IMG/VR virus record: IMGVR_UViG_3300021963_000681 | Span: 1-23,104 of that record | Direction: 5' to 3' (one strand) | DNA from: a virus | DNA: 23,104 nucleotides | Part shown: positions 1 through 7,891 of the stretch, piece after piece | Layout: every line of letters begins with the position of its first letter | Position numbering within the stretch: position 1 is the stretch's first letter | Program-made: the position numbers and the translations under genes | Notes under the pieces: generated by a model | Databases searched by the model: none | The model's input: the letters and a program-made list of their open reading frames with translations, nothing else | What the model was told of the DNA's origin: nothing

Positions 1-1
1 T

Positions 2-718
2 CTTATCATCAAACAAAAATACGGATATGATGCAGATATACTTTTAGTTGCAGGTGGTGGTAGTGGAGGCAGTAGCTCTGGTGGTTATTCTGGCGCAGGT
101 GGTGGTGCAGGTGGTATGATATATACGACTGGAAATCAATTTAATGTTATATCTGGAGAAACATATACAGTAACTGTTGGTGGCGCTGGTAGCAATTCAA
201 CTTTAGTAAACGCTAATTACACATTAACTGCATATGCTGGAGGAGCTGGTGGTACTGGTGGTAATTATGGTGGAGCTGGTGGCTGCGGTGGTGGTGCTGG
301 TGGCGGCACCGCAGGTTATGCACCTAGCGGTGGAGCTTCTAATCAAGTATCTAATGTTGGATATGGGCAAGGAAACTCTGGTGGGGGAAACAACGGGGGT
401 TATTCTGGCGCAGGTGGTGGTGCAGGAGGACCAGGAGCTCCTGGAGGCACAGGCAATCCTGCATCGGCTGGTGGACCAGGTGTAGCATGGTTAAATGGAA
501 CTACATACTGCCAAGGTGGACATCATGACGGTGGAAGTGCAGCTCCAGCAAATAGTGGTAATGGTGGAAGACATGCTAGTGGCAATGCTTACGCAGGTGG
601 ATCTGGAGTATTCATTATAAGATACGCTGGTCCACAACGTGGTTCTGGTGGTACAATAACGTCAGTTGACGGATATACTTACCACACGTTTACCTCATCT
701 GGCGTATTTACTGGATAA
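2..718 (+). CDS. Glycine-rich tail fibre/adhesin protein, 3' part (5' end outside window)
   Basis: The reading frame is open from base 2 and gives 238 residues of the C-terminal part, so the true start lies upstream. The N-proximal visible part reads DADILLVAGGGSGG, then runs of Gly broken by Ser, Ala, Asn and Tyr, and it ends GVFIIRYAGPQRGSGG followed by a short tail with YTYHTFTSSG. This layout (a VAGGG entry, Gly-rich body, an IIRY exit and a Thr/Ser-rich end) is that of the glycine-rich domain of phage tail fibres and adhesins; in gp38-type adhesins such Gly runs are known to form stacked polyglycine-II helices that present receptor-binding loops. The likely role is host recognition at the tail-fibre tip. 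The in-frame ATG at 116 is internal, not a start, since the Gly-rich frame continues upstream. It is followed by the neck gene cluster. Family confident, exact fibre position unknown. Confidence 0.75.
   Translation, partial: LIIKQKYGYDADILLVAGGGSGGSSSGGYSGAGGGAGGMIYTTGNQFNVISGETYTVTVGGAGSNSTLVNANYTLTAYAGGAGGTGGNYGGAGGCGGGAGGGTAGYAPSGGASNQVSNVGYGQGNSGGGNNGGYSGAGGGAGGPGAPGGTGNPASAGGPGVAWLNGTTYCQGGHHDGGSAAPANSGNGGRHASGNAYAGGSGVFIIRYAGPQRGSGGTITSVDGYTYHTFTSSGVFTG
83..111 (+). repeat. In-frame 29-bp direct repeat, copy 1
   Basis: The 29 bases at 83-111 recur exactly at 398-426. Both copies encode GYSGAGGGAG in the glycine-rich fibre gene and are 315 bases (105 codons) apart, so recombination between them would keep the frame. 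Confidence 0.85.
398..426 (+). repeat. In-frame 29-bp direct repeat, copy 2
   Basis: Exact second copy of the bases at 83-111, in the same reading frame of the glycine-rich fibre gene. Confidence 0.85.
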
Positions 719-724
719 TAAATA
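716..724 (+). promoter_or_regulatory. Putative T4-type late promoter for gp13
   Basis: The sequence TAATAAATA contains the ATAAATA core of T4-like late promoters and overlaps the stop codon of the fibre gene. It is 19 bases before the gp13 start, with an AAAGGA ribosome site between. The same nonamer occurs before gp18, gp19 and gp22 in this window. Confidence 0.65.
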
Positions 725-743
725 AAGAAAAAGGATTCATTCC

Positions 744-1709
744 ATGCCAGTAACAACAAGAGAACAACTAAAACAATACTGTCTTAGAGAACTAGGTAAA
801 CCTGTTCTTGAGATCAACGTAGATGATACTCAGTTAGAAGATCGTATCGACGAATCTTTAGAGTATTGGAGGCTGTATCATCCAGATGGTATTGAGAAAG
901 TTTACATGAAGCATTTGATTAGTGCTTCTGAACTTAAACTTACAACAAACAACGCACAAAATTTTGTAGTTCCTGAAATAGTAACAGGGTTAACTTCTGG
1001 TGCTACTGCTACATGTGTAAAAGAAACTAGCCGTACTTCTTCTGGCAACACACTTCTGGTTAAAAACGTAACTGGAACATTCGCTGTCGGCGAAACAATT
1101 CGTGGTGCAAACAGTAACGTAACTGCAACTCTTGGAACACCAGCAGTTACACTAGGCGCATACGATAAAAGATACATTGATATTCCAGATGCAGTTTATG
1201 GAGTAGTTCGTATTCTTCCATTCAGCCAAGCATCATCCTCAAAGAATCTATTTGATCTGCAATATCAGTTGCGCTTAAACGATCTTTACGATCTGACATC
1301 TACATCGATCATTTACTACAAAACAGTTATGTCGCATTTGGCTCTACTAGACCTAGAGTTAAATGGACACCCACAGTTTAGATTCAATCGTCGTCAGAAT
1401 AAATTATTCCTAGATGTTAACTGGGAGTCTGATGTTGCGCTTGGTGACTTTATTGTTGTTGAGTGCTATCGTGCATTAGATCCAGCAGAGTATTCCAAAG
1501 TATGGGATGAACTCTGGCTTAAACATTATGTAACTGCAAAGTTTAAAAAGCAGTGGGGAACTAATCTTAAAAAGTTCTCAGGCATTCAATTACCAGGTGG
1601 CGTAACACTTGATGGTGATAAATTATACGACGAAGCAACTACAGAAATTAAAGAACTTGAAGATGAGTTAATGACCAAGTCTGCTCCACTTGAGTTCTTT
1701 TTAGGTTAA
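744..1709 (+). CDS. 13: Neck protein gp13 (head completion)
   Basis: 321 residues; T4 gp13 has 309. It is expected to form part of the neck that seals the filled head and joins it to the tail, together with gp14. The N-terminus (TREQLKQYCLRELGKPVLEI, then NVDD and ESLEYWRLYH) and the later segments YIDIPDAVYGVVRILPF, LQYQLRLNDLYDL and LDLELNGHPQFRF match the gp13 family as I know it. The C-terminus EFFLG is also typical. Residues about 75-138 are a Gly/Thr/Ala-rich stretch with two GATAT-like turns and GTFAVGETIRG, which looks like a separate beta domain placed between the conserved N- and C-terminal parts. A ribosome site AAAGGA precedes the ATG at 744. gp14 starts two bases after the stop, so the pair is probably co-translated. 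Confidence 0.88.
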   Translation: MPVTTREQLKQYCLRELGKPVLEINVDDTQLEDRIDESLEYWRLYHPDGIEKVYMKHLISASELKLTTNNAQNFVVPEIVTGLTSGATATCVKETSRTSSGNTLLVKNVTGTFAVGETIRGANSNVTATLGTPAVTLGAYDKRYIDIPDAVYGVVRILPFSQASSSKNLFDLQYQLRLNDLYDLTSTSIIYYKTVMSHLALLDLELNGHPQFRFNRRQNKLFLDVNWESDVALGDFIVVECYRALDPAEYSKVWDELWLKHYVTAKFKKQWGTNLKKFSGIQLPGGVTLDGDKLYDEATTEIKELEDELMTKSAPLEFFLG

Positions 1710-1711
1710 AT

Positions 1712-2443
1712 ATGCCAACCAATTCTTACTTTACTCAGGGAACATCTTCTGAGCAGAATCTTGTTGAAGATCTAATCATTGAATCTTTAAAGATTTATGG
1801 TAAGGATTTATTTTATATTCCCAGACAGTTGGTAGCAAAAGATGAGATCCTTGGCGAAGATCGTCTAAGTAGATTTCAAAACAGCTACCCAATTGAAATG
1901 TATTTTGACAACATTGATTCTTTTGCAGGTCAAGGTGCGTTTATACAGAAGTTTGGATTAATGTTAGAGCAATCTGCAACTCTTACTGTTGCAAGAAAAC
2001 GCTGGGAGCAGTTGATTGGAGTTCATGGAACTACGATCCTACCCAATCGTCCATGCGAGGGAGATCTTCTCTACTTCCCATTGACCAAAGGTTTGTTCGA
2101 GATTAAGTTTGTAACACACCAGGATCCATTCTATCAGCTTGGTAAATTGTATGTTTACAAATTGCAGGTTGAACTCTTCCAGTATTCTTCTGAGAGACTA
2201 GATACTAATATACCTGAGGTTGATGTATTTGAAGAACTGAAAACTTTTGACATCACTAAGAATGTGGAAGTCGAAACTTCTGATTCGTTTGGCGATAACA
2301 ATCAATTTAAGCGCGAAGCAGTTGATGTTCTGTTTAACGCGGACAACCCATTTGGTGAAGTTGTAACATCATATAATTTTGGCAGAGCAGATTCAACCAG
2401 AACTACTGCTGACGAAGATCAAGTAACTACGGATACAAACTAA
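1712..2443 (+). CDS. 14: Neck protein gp14
   Basis: 243 residues; T4 gp14 has 256. It is the partner of gp13 in the neck assembled on the packaged head. The N-terminus (NSYFTQG, then EQNLVEDLIIESLKIYGKD, FYIPRQLV and DEILGED) is diagnostic for the gp14 family, as is the following YPIEMYFDNIDSF segment. The C-terminal third is richer in polar and acidic residues (NFGRADSTRTTADEDQ), probably flexible. The start at 1712 follows the gp13 stop by two bases and has a weak AGG ribosome site inside the end of gp13, suggesting translational coupling. The next gene begins one base after its stop. Confidence 0.9.
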   Translation: MPTNSYFTQGTSSEQNLVEDLIIESLKIYGKDLFYIPRQLVAKDEILGEDRLSRFQNSYPIEMYFDNIDSFAGQGAFIQKFGLMLEQSATLTVARKRWEQLIGVHGTTILPNRPCEGDLLYFPLTKGLFEIKFVTHQDPFYQLGKLYVYKLQVELFQYSSERLDTNIPEVDVFEELKTFDITKNVEVETSDSFGDNNQFKREAVDVLFNADNPFGEVVTSYNFGRADSTRTTADEDQVTTDTN

Positions 2444-2444
2444 A

Positions 2445-3137
2445 ATGGCTAAACAAACTATCAATATTGGAACTGCAGCGAACGACGGAACAGGTGATCC
2501 TCTTCGTACTGCATTTACCAAAACAAATGCAAACTTTACTGAGATATACAATGCTGGGCTAATTCCTTCTCAGACTGGAAATAACGCAAGATATCTGTCT
2601 ACTGATGGAGCTATTCTGTCATGGGCAGTGCCATTTAGTGGTTCTTACGCAGATCTAACAAATAAACCAACACTGTTTTCTGGTTCTTATAATGATCTGA
2701 CCAACAAGCCAACTATCCCAGAAACTAATACTAATACACACGGTGGTTCTGCTGCGATAGTTGTCGGACAACAAAATGCTACCAGAGACAATTTAACTGT
2801 ACGAATTGTAAACAACACTATAAGTCATGCAAATAATTCATTAGATGTAGAGTTTAAATATAGTGATTCATCTAACAACGTATCAATTGCTGCTAGTATG
2901 TTATCTTCAACCTACGGTTCTGGTCAAGGAAACATTTTATCTGGAGTTGTAGTTGTTAATGCAAATAATACGACTTATCAACTAGTGGGTAATTTACCTG
3001 CAGCTGGCGATACACTATCCTTTCTTGTCTCTGATTTAAGTTTTCATAAAATTTACAGAGTAATAGTTATTGCAAGAAATACGCCAGCAGTCGGAATAGC
3101 AGGCGATGCTTACTGCGTTATTGAAGAACTCAAATAA
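2445..3137 (+). CDS. Small tail-fibre-like structural protein between gp14 and gp15
   Basis: 230 residues. The N-terminus reads INIGTAANDGTGDPLRTAF then NFTEIYNA, a segment shared by many structural and fibre proteins of aquatic T4-like phages and probably used to attach to the virion. Residues 64-77 and 78-91 are a tandem repeat, FSGSYADLTNKPTL and FSGSYNDLTNKPTI; DLTNKPT repeats are widespread in phage tail fibres. The C-terminal half is Ser/Asn/Val-rich and likely beta-structured, ending CVIEELK. No chaperone or enzyme motif is visible. Its place inside the neck/tail-terminator cluster suggests a neck whisker or head fibre rather than a long tail fibre, but this is inference. Its stop overlaps the gp15 start (TAATG). 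Confidence 0.7.
   Translation: MAKQTINIGTAANDGTGDPLRTAFTKTNANFTEIYNAGLIPSQTGNNARYLSTDGAILSWAVPFSGSYADLTNKPTLFSGSYNDLTNKPTIPETNTNTHGGSAAIVVGQQNATRDNLTVRIVNNTISHANNSLDVEFKYSDSSNNVSIAASMLSSTYGSGQGNILSGVVVVNANNTTYQLVGNLPAAGDTLSFLVSDLSFHKIYRVIVIARNTPAVGIAGDAYCVIEELK
2634..2717 (+). repeat. Tandem 14-residue fibre repeat (two copies)
   Basis: Two adjacent 42-base units (2634-2675 and 2676-2717) encode FSGSY-A/N-DLTNKPT-L/I. The proteins are nearly identical while third codon positions differ, so the repeat is kept at the protein level. Confidence 0.85.
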
Positions 3138-3886
3138 TGTTAGACGGAAAAGTATTCTATCACGGAATTATTAGAAGCACTATCGTTGCTTTCGGTAGTC
3201 TTTTTAGTAACATTTACATCGATAGAAAAAAAGATGATTCTGTAAGTGGACAAACGATACAGCGTTTGCAAGTTCCACTAGCATATGCACCAAAAGAAAA
3301 GTGGATAGTTAGAATAGATTCAGATCCAAATCTACAGAATAATACGTATACAACATTACCAAGATTGTCGTTTGAAATTACTGGTTATAATTATGATGCT
3401 GCGCGCAAAGCGAACAGAATGAATAAGGTTCGCTGCGTTGATGCAAGCCAAGATACTATGAAGAGTTTGTTTACACCAGTTCCTTATAATATCGATATTG
3501 CTCTTTATGTATTGACAAAAACACAGGAAGATGGTTTGCAAATTATTGAGCAAATCCTTCCAACATTTACACCAGACTATACGCTAATGATTAACTCTGT
3601 TCCATCTATGAACATAATACAGGATGTTCCTGTTATTTTAAATAGCGTAGCAGTTCAAGATGATTATGATGGTGATTTTCAAACTCGCAGATTTGTAACG
3701 CATACATTGAACTTTACATTAAAATTAAATCTATACGGTGGTCTTTCCAATACTGGAGTTATTGATACCGTTATTTCTAATGTTGGCGAGGATCGTCAAT
3801 TCCAACAAGGTTTAAGAATATTTACTGCAGAAGGTGATCCAGGAACTGTAACAGTGACAAGTGAGAGCTGGGCAAACGATCTTTAA
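3137..3886 (+). CDS. 15: Tail sheath terminator/stabiliser gp15
   Basis: 249 residues; T4 gp15 has 272. In T4 a gp15 hexamer caps the finished tail and forms the surface that binds the head/neck. The N-terminus HGIIRSTIVAFGSLFSNIYI followed by DRKK corresponds to the T4 gp15 opening (an RR/IR-xx-LxGDLFSNIxI pattern). The middle segment IQRLQVPLAYAPKEKW and the RFVTHTLNFTLKLNLYG stretch near residues 187-203 also fit the family. Its ATG overlaps the stop of the preceding fibre-like gene. Only 14 bases separate it from the terminase gene, so no small terminase gene fits where T4 has gp16. Confidence 0.87.
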   Translation: MLDGKVFYHGIIRSTIVAFGSLFSNIYIDRKKDDSVSGQTIQRLQVPLAYAPKEKWIVRIDSDPNLQNNTYTTLPRLSFEITGYNYDAARKANRMNKVRCVDASQDTMKSLFTPVPYNIDIALYVLTKTQEDGLQIIEQILPTFTPDYTLMINSVPSMNIIQDVPVILNSVAVQDDYDGDFQTRRFVTHTLNFTLKLNLYGGLSNTGVIDTVISNVGEDRQFQQGLRIFTAEGDPGTVTVTSESWANDL

Positions 3887-3900
3887 TTTAATGAGGTGCT

Positions 3901-5481
3901 ATGGCACAAATTTATAATTCGAATGCGAATCTAAAAGCAGCTGGCGTCAGCGTACAGTTTACGCCAGAGCAAATTCAAGAATACGTTAAATGTTCGTCTG
4001 ACCCTATTTACTTTGTAGAAAACTATTGCTATATTGTAACTCTCGATCACGGTCTTCAGCTATTCAAACTATACGACTGCCAAAAAGAAAAACTTACAGT
4101 TATCCATGAGAACCGCAGAGTTATTCTTATGGAAGGTCGCCAGCAAGGTAAAACTACTACTTCTGCTGCCTATATTCTTTGGTACACTTTATTTCAGCCA
4201 AACAAAAACGTAGCGATCCTTGCCAATAAAAAGGATGCTGCTCGAGAAGTTTTAGATCGTTATCAGATAATGTATGAGGGATTGCCTGACTGGATGCAGC
4301 AGGGTGTTCTAACTTGGAACAAAGGTGATATTGAATTAGAAAACGGATCAAAGGTATTTACAGCTGCGACTGGTCGTTCTGGTATTCGAGGTAAATCCGT
4401 AAATTTACTGTATGTTGACGAGGCTGCGATTATTCCAAACACGGTAGCTGAGGAATTCTTTACGTCGGTTTATCCTACGATTTCTGCTGGTCAAACAACA
4501 AAGATTCTTTTAAGTAGTACTCCCTACGGATATAATCATTTTTGGAAATTTTGGAATGATGCCGAGCGAGGAAGGAATGGTTTCGTTACTCTGTTTATTC
4601 CTTACTGGAAAATACCAGGTCGCGATGAGAAGTGGGCAGCTGAGCAAAAGGCGACTCTCGGTGAGGTTAAGTTTAACCAAGAGGTTCTCTGTAACTTCCT
4701 TGGATCTAGTTTAACCTTAATCAGTGCTGATACTATTGCTCAAATGTCGTTTAATAGCCCAGTACTTTCCAAAGAAGGTTTGGATGTATACGAAGCACCA
4801 GAGCCAAAACATACCTACGTTCTGGTGGCTGACACTGCTGAGGGTGTAGGGCAAGACTACTCGGCATTTACTGTTATAGATATAACTGCGGCACCATATA
4901 AATTGGTAGCAAAATATAGAAATAACGATATAAGTGTTCTGTTATATCCAAACGTAATACATAAAGTCGCAAAAGAATACAACGAAGCCTATGTCCTTGT
5001 AGAACTAAACTACAGCGACCAGGTTCCAATGATTTTACACTCTGAATTAGAATATGAGAATATCCTTTTTGTAAACAGATCTGCAACAGGGCAGGTTGTT
5101 TCTGGAGGATTTGGTGGTGGAAAAACGCAGCTGGGAGTGGTAACCGATAAGAAGGTCAAAAGGACTGGCTGTCACAACTTTAAGTCTTTGGTCGAGGAGA
5201 AAAAGCTCCTTATATTTGATGCTGATGTAATATCTGAGATTTCCACATTTATCGAGAGTAAAGGTAGCTACGCTGCAGACGATGGCTACAATGACGATCT
5301 AGTTATGACTTTAGTGCTGTTTTCGTGGCTGACTGCAAGCCCATACTTTAAAGATTTGAATAATATAAACCTACGCGAGCTAATGTATAAACAGAGGATT
5401 CAAGCCATTGAAGATGAGCTGACTCCGTTTGGTTTCCAGAATGATGGTCGGGATGACGATGGAAACCCATTGAATTTTTGA
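3901..5481 (+). CDS. 17: Terminase large subunit gp17 (DNA packaging ATPase and nuclease)
   Basis: 526 residues; T4 gp17 has 610. It docks on the portal, pumps DNA into the prohead by ATP hydrolysis and cuts the concatemer. The ATPase half shows Walker A GRQQGKTT (79-86), Walker B LLYVDEA (169-175) and the coupling motif SST (205-207). The nuclease half shows the RNase H-like acidic triad: D311 in VADTAEG, E368 in VELN, and D465/D466 in YNDDLVM. The region WNKGDIELENGS and HFWKFWNDA also align with T4. The protein is shorter mainly at its ends, with an acidic tail GRDDDGNPLNF. A GAGGTG ribosome site precedes the ATG at 3901. It lies directly after gp15 with no gp16 between. Confidence 0.96.
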   Translation: MAQIYNSNANLKAAGVSVQFTPEQIQEYVKCSSDPIYFVENYCYIVTLDHGLQLFKLYDCQKEKLTVIHENRRVILMEGRQQGKTTTSAAYILWYTLFQPNKNVAILANKKDAAREVLDRYQIMYEGLPDWMQQGVLTWNKGDIELENGSKVFTAATGRSGIRGKSVNLLYVDEAAIIPNTVAEEFFTSVYPTISAGQTTKILLSSTPYGYNHFWKFWNDAERGRNGFVTLFIPYWKIPGRDEKWAAEQKATLGEVKFNQEVLCNFLGSSLTLISADTIAQMSFNSPVLSKEGLDVYEAPEPKHTYVLVADTAEGVGQDYSAFTVIDITAAPYKLVAKYRNNDISVLLYPNVIHKVAKEYNEAYVLVELNYSDQVPMILHSELEYENILFVNRSATGQVVSGGFGGGKTQLGVVTDKKVKRTGCHNFKSLVEEKKLLIFDADVISEISTFIESKGSYAADDGYNDDLVMTLVLFSWLTASPYFKDLNNINLRELMYKQRIQAIEDELTPFGFQNDGRDDDGNPLNF

Positions 5482-5492
5482 AATTTCAATTG

Positions 5493-5501
5493 TAATAAAT
5501 A
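5493..5501 (+). promoter_or_regulatory. Putative late promoter for gp18
   Basis: TAATAAATA, with the ATAAATA core at 5495-5501, lies in the 75-base gap after gp17 and 55 bases before the sheath start. It leaves a longer leader than the other late promoters here. Confidence 0.72.
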
Positions 5502-5510
5502 TACAGGTAG

Positions 5511-5525
5511 TTGCTCAAGTAGCAA
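5511..5525 (+). other. Small hairpin in the gp18 leader
   Basis: TTGCT (5511-5515) and AGCAA (5521-5525) form a 5-bp stem with a 5-base loop in the leader between the late promoter and the AAGGAGAATT ribosome site of gp18. It is too weak and lacks a T tract for a terminator; it could protect the 5' end of the abundant sheath mRNA. Confidence 0.35.
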
Positions 5526-5556
5526 ACATATAACAATGTAATTAAGGAGAATTACA

Positions 5557-7233
5557 ATGCCTTTCCAACTTAGTCCAGGTGTTGCGGTCGTAGAGAAAGA
5601 TTTTACATCTATCGTTCCTGCTGTTTCTAGTTCTACTGGTGCCTTTGCTGGCGTATTCCAGTGGGGACCTGTCTTAGAACCAATCACAATCACGTCTGAA
5701 AACGAACTCGTAAGTGTATTCGGTAAACCAACCGATTCCAATTTCTACTCATTTTTTACTGCCGCAAACTTCCTGAGTTATACAAATAACCTGTTAGTTT
5801 GCCGTGCCGATACCGCTGCCACAAACGCAGTATCTTCTGGCGCTTCAGTTAAAATCAAAAATAACGCAGAATATCTAACATCATATGCTAACGGACAGGG
5901 TTCCGTTGGTGAGTGGGCAGCTCGTTGCCCAGGATCTCTTGGAAATTCTCTTAAGGTTTCGATGGCTGACGCAGGTTCTTTTACAAACTGGACTTATGCA
6001 GATCAGTTTGAGAACGATCCAGGAACTTCTTCGCAAGCTGCCTCTGTAGGTGGCGCGAACGATGAACTCCATGTAATTATCGTTGATGAAGATGGTCTTT
6101 GGACTGGAACTGCTGGAACAATCCTCGAGAAGTTTTCTTTCCTCTCAAAGGCATCTAATTCTACAACTTTTGATGGATCTAATAACTATTATAAAGATGC
6201 TATTAATACTCGTTCAAAATACATTTACTGGATGGACCATACAACTATCGTTGGTGGTACAAACTGGGGTAGCACTTTAACAACCACATTTAACAATCTG
6301 ACATCAGCAGTTACACGTTCTTTGACAGGTGGTGCTGACGATCTAACAGCTACTGACGGAGAAATGCAAACAGCTTGGGTTGTTTTTGCTGATGACAGCC
6401 AGTACGATATTAGCCTTCTGCCACTTGGCGCTGCTAATTCTACAGTAGCAACTTACGTAATTAATAACGTAGCTGAGATTCGTAAAGACTGCGTTGTGTT
6501 TGCTTCTATTGCTGATGCCGAAGGAGCTGTTATCCTTTCTTCTGACACTTCAGCAGTAACAAAAGCCATAACATATCGCGATGCTCTTCCAAGCACTTCT
6601 TATGCTGTTCTTGATTCTGGCTACAAATATCAATACGATCGCTACAACGACAAATATCGCTATGTTCCATTAAACGGTGATACAGCTGGAACATGTGCTC
6701 GTACAGACTACACCAATGATCCTTGGTTCTCACCAGCTGGACTAAACCGTGGACAGATTAAGAACGTAGTTAAACTTGCATTTAATCCAAATAAAACACA
6801 GCGCGATAATCTCTACAAGTCTGGTATTAATCCAGTAGTTTCTTTCCCAGGACAGGGAACTGTTCTGTTTGGAGATAAAACTCTTCTGGCTAAACCAAGC
6901 GCATTTGACCGCATCAACGTGCGTCGTTTGTTTATCGTTTTGGAAAAAGCGATTGCAACTGCATCTAAATTCCAGTTGTTTGAGTTTAACGATGAGTTTA
7001 CTCGCGCACAGTTTAAGAACTTAGTTGAGCCATTCCTGCGTGATGTTCAAGGTCGTCGTGGTATTACTGACTTCTTAGTTAAGTGCGACGCAACTAACAA
7101 CACTGGTGAAGTTATTGATCGCAACGAATTTATTGGCGACATCTTCATTAAGCCAGCACGCTCAATAAACTTTATTACTCTAAACTTTATCGCTGCTCGT
7201 ACCTCTGTTAATTTCAATGAAATTGGCGGCTAA
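5557..7233 (+). CDS. 18: Tail sheath protein gp18
   Basis: 558 residues; T4 gp18 has 659. It is the contractile sheath subunit that drives the tube through the host envelope. The N-terminus QLSPGVAVVEKDFTSIVP, followed by STGAFAGVFQWGP, is typical of T4-like sheaths. The C-terminal core, which holds the most conserved sheath fold, is clear: NLYKSGINPVVSFPGQGTV, RINVRRLFIVLEKAI, FEFNDEFTRAQFKNLVEPFL and a final FIAARTSVNFNEIGG. The shorter length suggests a smaller surface-exposed insertion domain than in T4. A strong AAGGAGAATT ribosome site precedes the ATG, nearly identical to the one before gp19, which fits high and matched expression of sheath and tube. Confidence 0.95.
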   Translation: MPFQLSPGVAVVEKDFTSIVPAVSSSTGAFAGVFQWGPVLEPITITSENELVSVFGKPTDSNFYSFFTAANFLSYTNNLLVCRADTAATNAVSSGASVKIKNNAEYLTSYANGQGSVGEWAARCPGSLGNSLKVSMADAGSFTNWTYADQFENDPGTSSQAASVGGANDELHVIIVDEDGLWTGTAGTILEKFSFLSKASNSTTFDGSNNYYKDAINTRSKYIYWMDHTTIVGGTNWGSTLTTTFNNLTSAVTRSLTGGADDLTATDGEMQTAWVVFADDSQYDISLLPLGAANSTVATYVINNVAEIRKDCVVFASIADAEGAVILSSDTSAVTKAITYRDALPSTSYAVLDSGYKYQYDRYNDKYRYVPLNGDTAGTCARTDYTNDPWFSPAGLNRGQIKNVVKLAFNPNKTQRDNLYKSGINPVVSFPGQGTVLFGDKTLLAKPSAFDRINVRRLFIVLEKAIATASKFQLFEFNDEFTRAQFKNLVEPFLRDVQGRRGITDFLVKCDATNNTGEVIDRNEFIGDIFIKPARSINFITLNFIAARTSVNFNEIGG

Positions 7234-7241
7234 TAATAGCG

Positions 7242-7250
7242 TAATAAATA
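7242..7250 (+). promoter_or_regulatory. Putative late promoter for gp19
   Basis: TAATAAATA with the ATAAATA core at 7244-7250, in the 39-base gap between gp18 and gp19 and 22 bases before the gp19 start. The AAGGAGAATT ribosome site lies between. Confidence 0.72.
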
Positions 7251-7272
7251 GTTAAGAACTAAGGAGAATTAA

Positions 7273-7869
7273 ATGGCAAATATTGCTGATTTTAAATCGC
7301 AAATGATTGGTGGCGGTGCTCGCCCTAATCAATTTCGCGTTGAGTTAACATTCCCAACCTACGTACCACTGGGAGTTGTTGCTGGACAAAGAGCACAGTT
7401 TCTATGCAGATCGGCACAGCTACCAGCATCTACGATCGAGCCAATTACGGTTCTGTATCGTGGACGCCCAGTAAACTTTGCAGGCGAGCGTTCGTTCCAG
7501 CCATGGACTGTTTCGATTTACAACGACACAACTTTCAACATTAGAAATGCTCTTGAGATTTGGCAAACTGGTATTCAAAATTATAGTACCACTGATGGTC
7601 GTACAAGTCCAACTTCTTATCAAGTTGATCTAAATGTACACCAGCTAGATAGAGGTGGCGCTATTATTAAATCGTATAAGTTTGTTGATGCAATGCCAGT
7701 TAATATTGGTCCGATTGCTTTGGACTTTGACCAGCAGAATCAAATAGAGTCGTTTGATGTAGAATTCGTCTACAACTACTTTACGTCTAATACTGGCGCA
7801 GGTGGTTCTAGTTTTGGAGTTAGCGTGGGAGTCAACACACCAATCGGCAGCTTCCCGCTTCCAATTTAA
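7273..7869 (+). CDS. 19: Tail tube protein gp19
   Basis: 198 residues; T4 gp19 has 163. It stacks as hexamers to form the inner tube through which DNA passes. Landmarks are ADFKSQMIGGGARPNQFRVE (residues 5-24), a SAQLPASTIEPITVLYRGR segment near 47-65 and FNIRNALEIWQTGI near 88-101; the AQ-x-P-x-S/T-x-I pattern is shared with tube-fold proteins. The extra length is a Gly/Ser-rich C-terminal tail after residue 175 (NTGAGGSSFGVSVGVN), probably exposed. It directly follows the sheath gene and precedes the portal gene, the standard T4 order. Confidence 0.94.
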   Translation: MANIADFKSQMIGGGARPNQFRVELTFPTYVPLGVVAGQRAQFLCRSAQLPASTIEPITVLYRGRPVNFAGERSFQPWTVSIYNDTTFNIRNALEIWQTGIQNYSTTDGRTSPTSYQVDLNVHQLDRGGAIIKSYKFVDAMPVNIGPIALDFDQQNQIESFDVEFVYNYFTSNTGAGGSSFGVSVGVNTPIGSFPLPI

Positions 7870-7891
7870 TTAACTTTTTAATTTTTAAATT

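Noticed and set aside
5101-5130. Second P-loop-like string GGFGGGKTQ in gp17 (residues 402-410)
   Set aside because: It lies in the nuclease half, in a loop that varies among terminases, and lacks the strand-helix setting of a Walker A motif.
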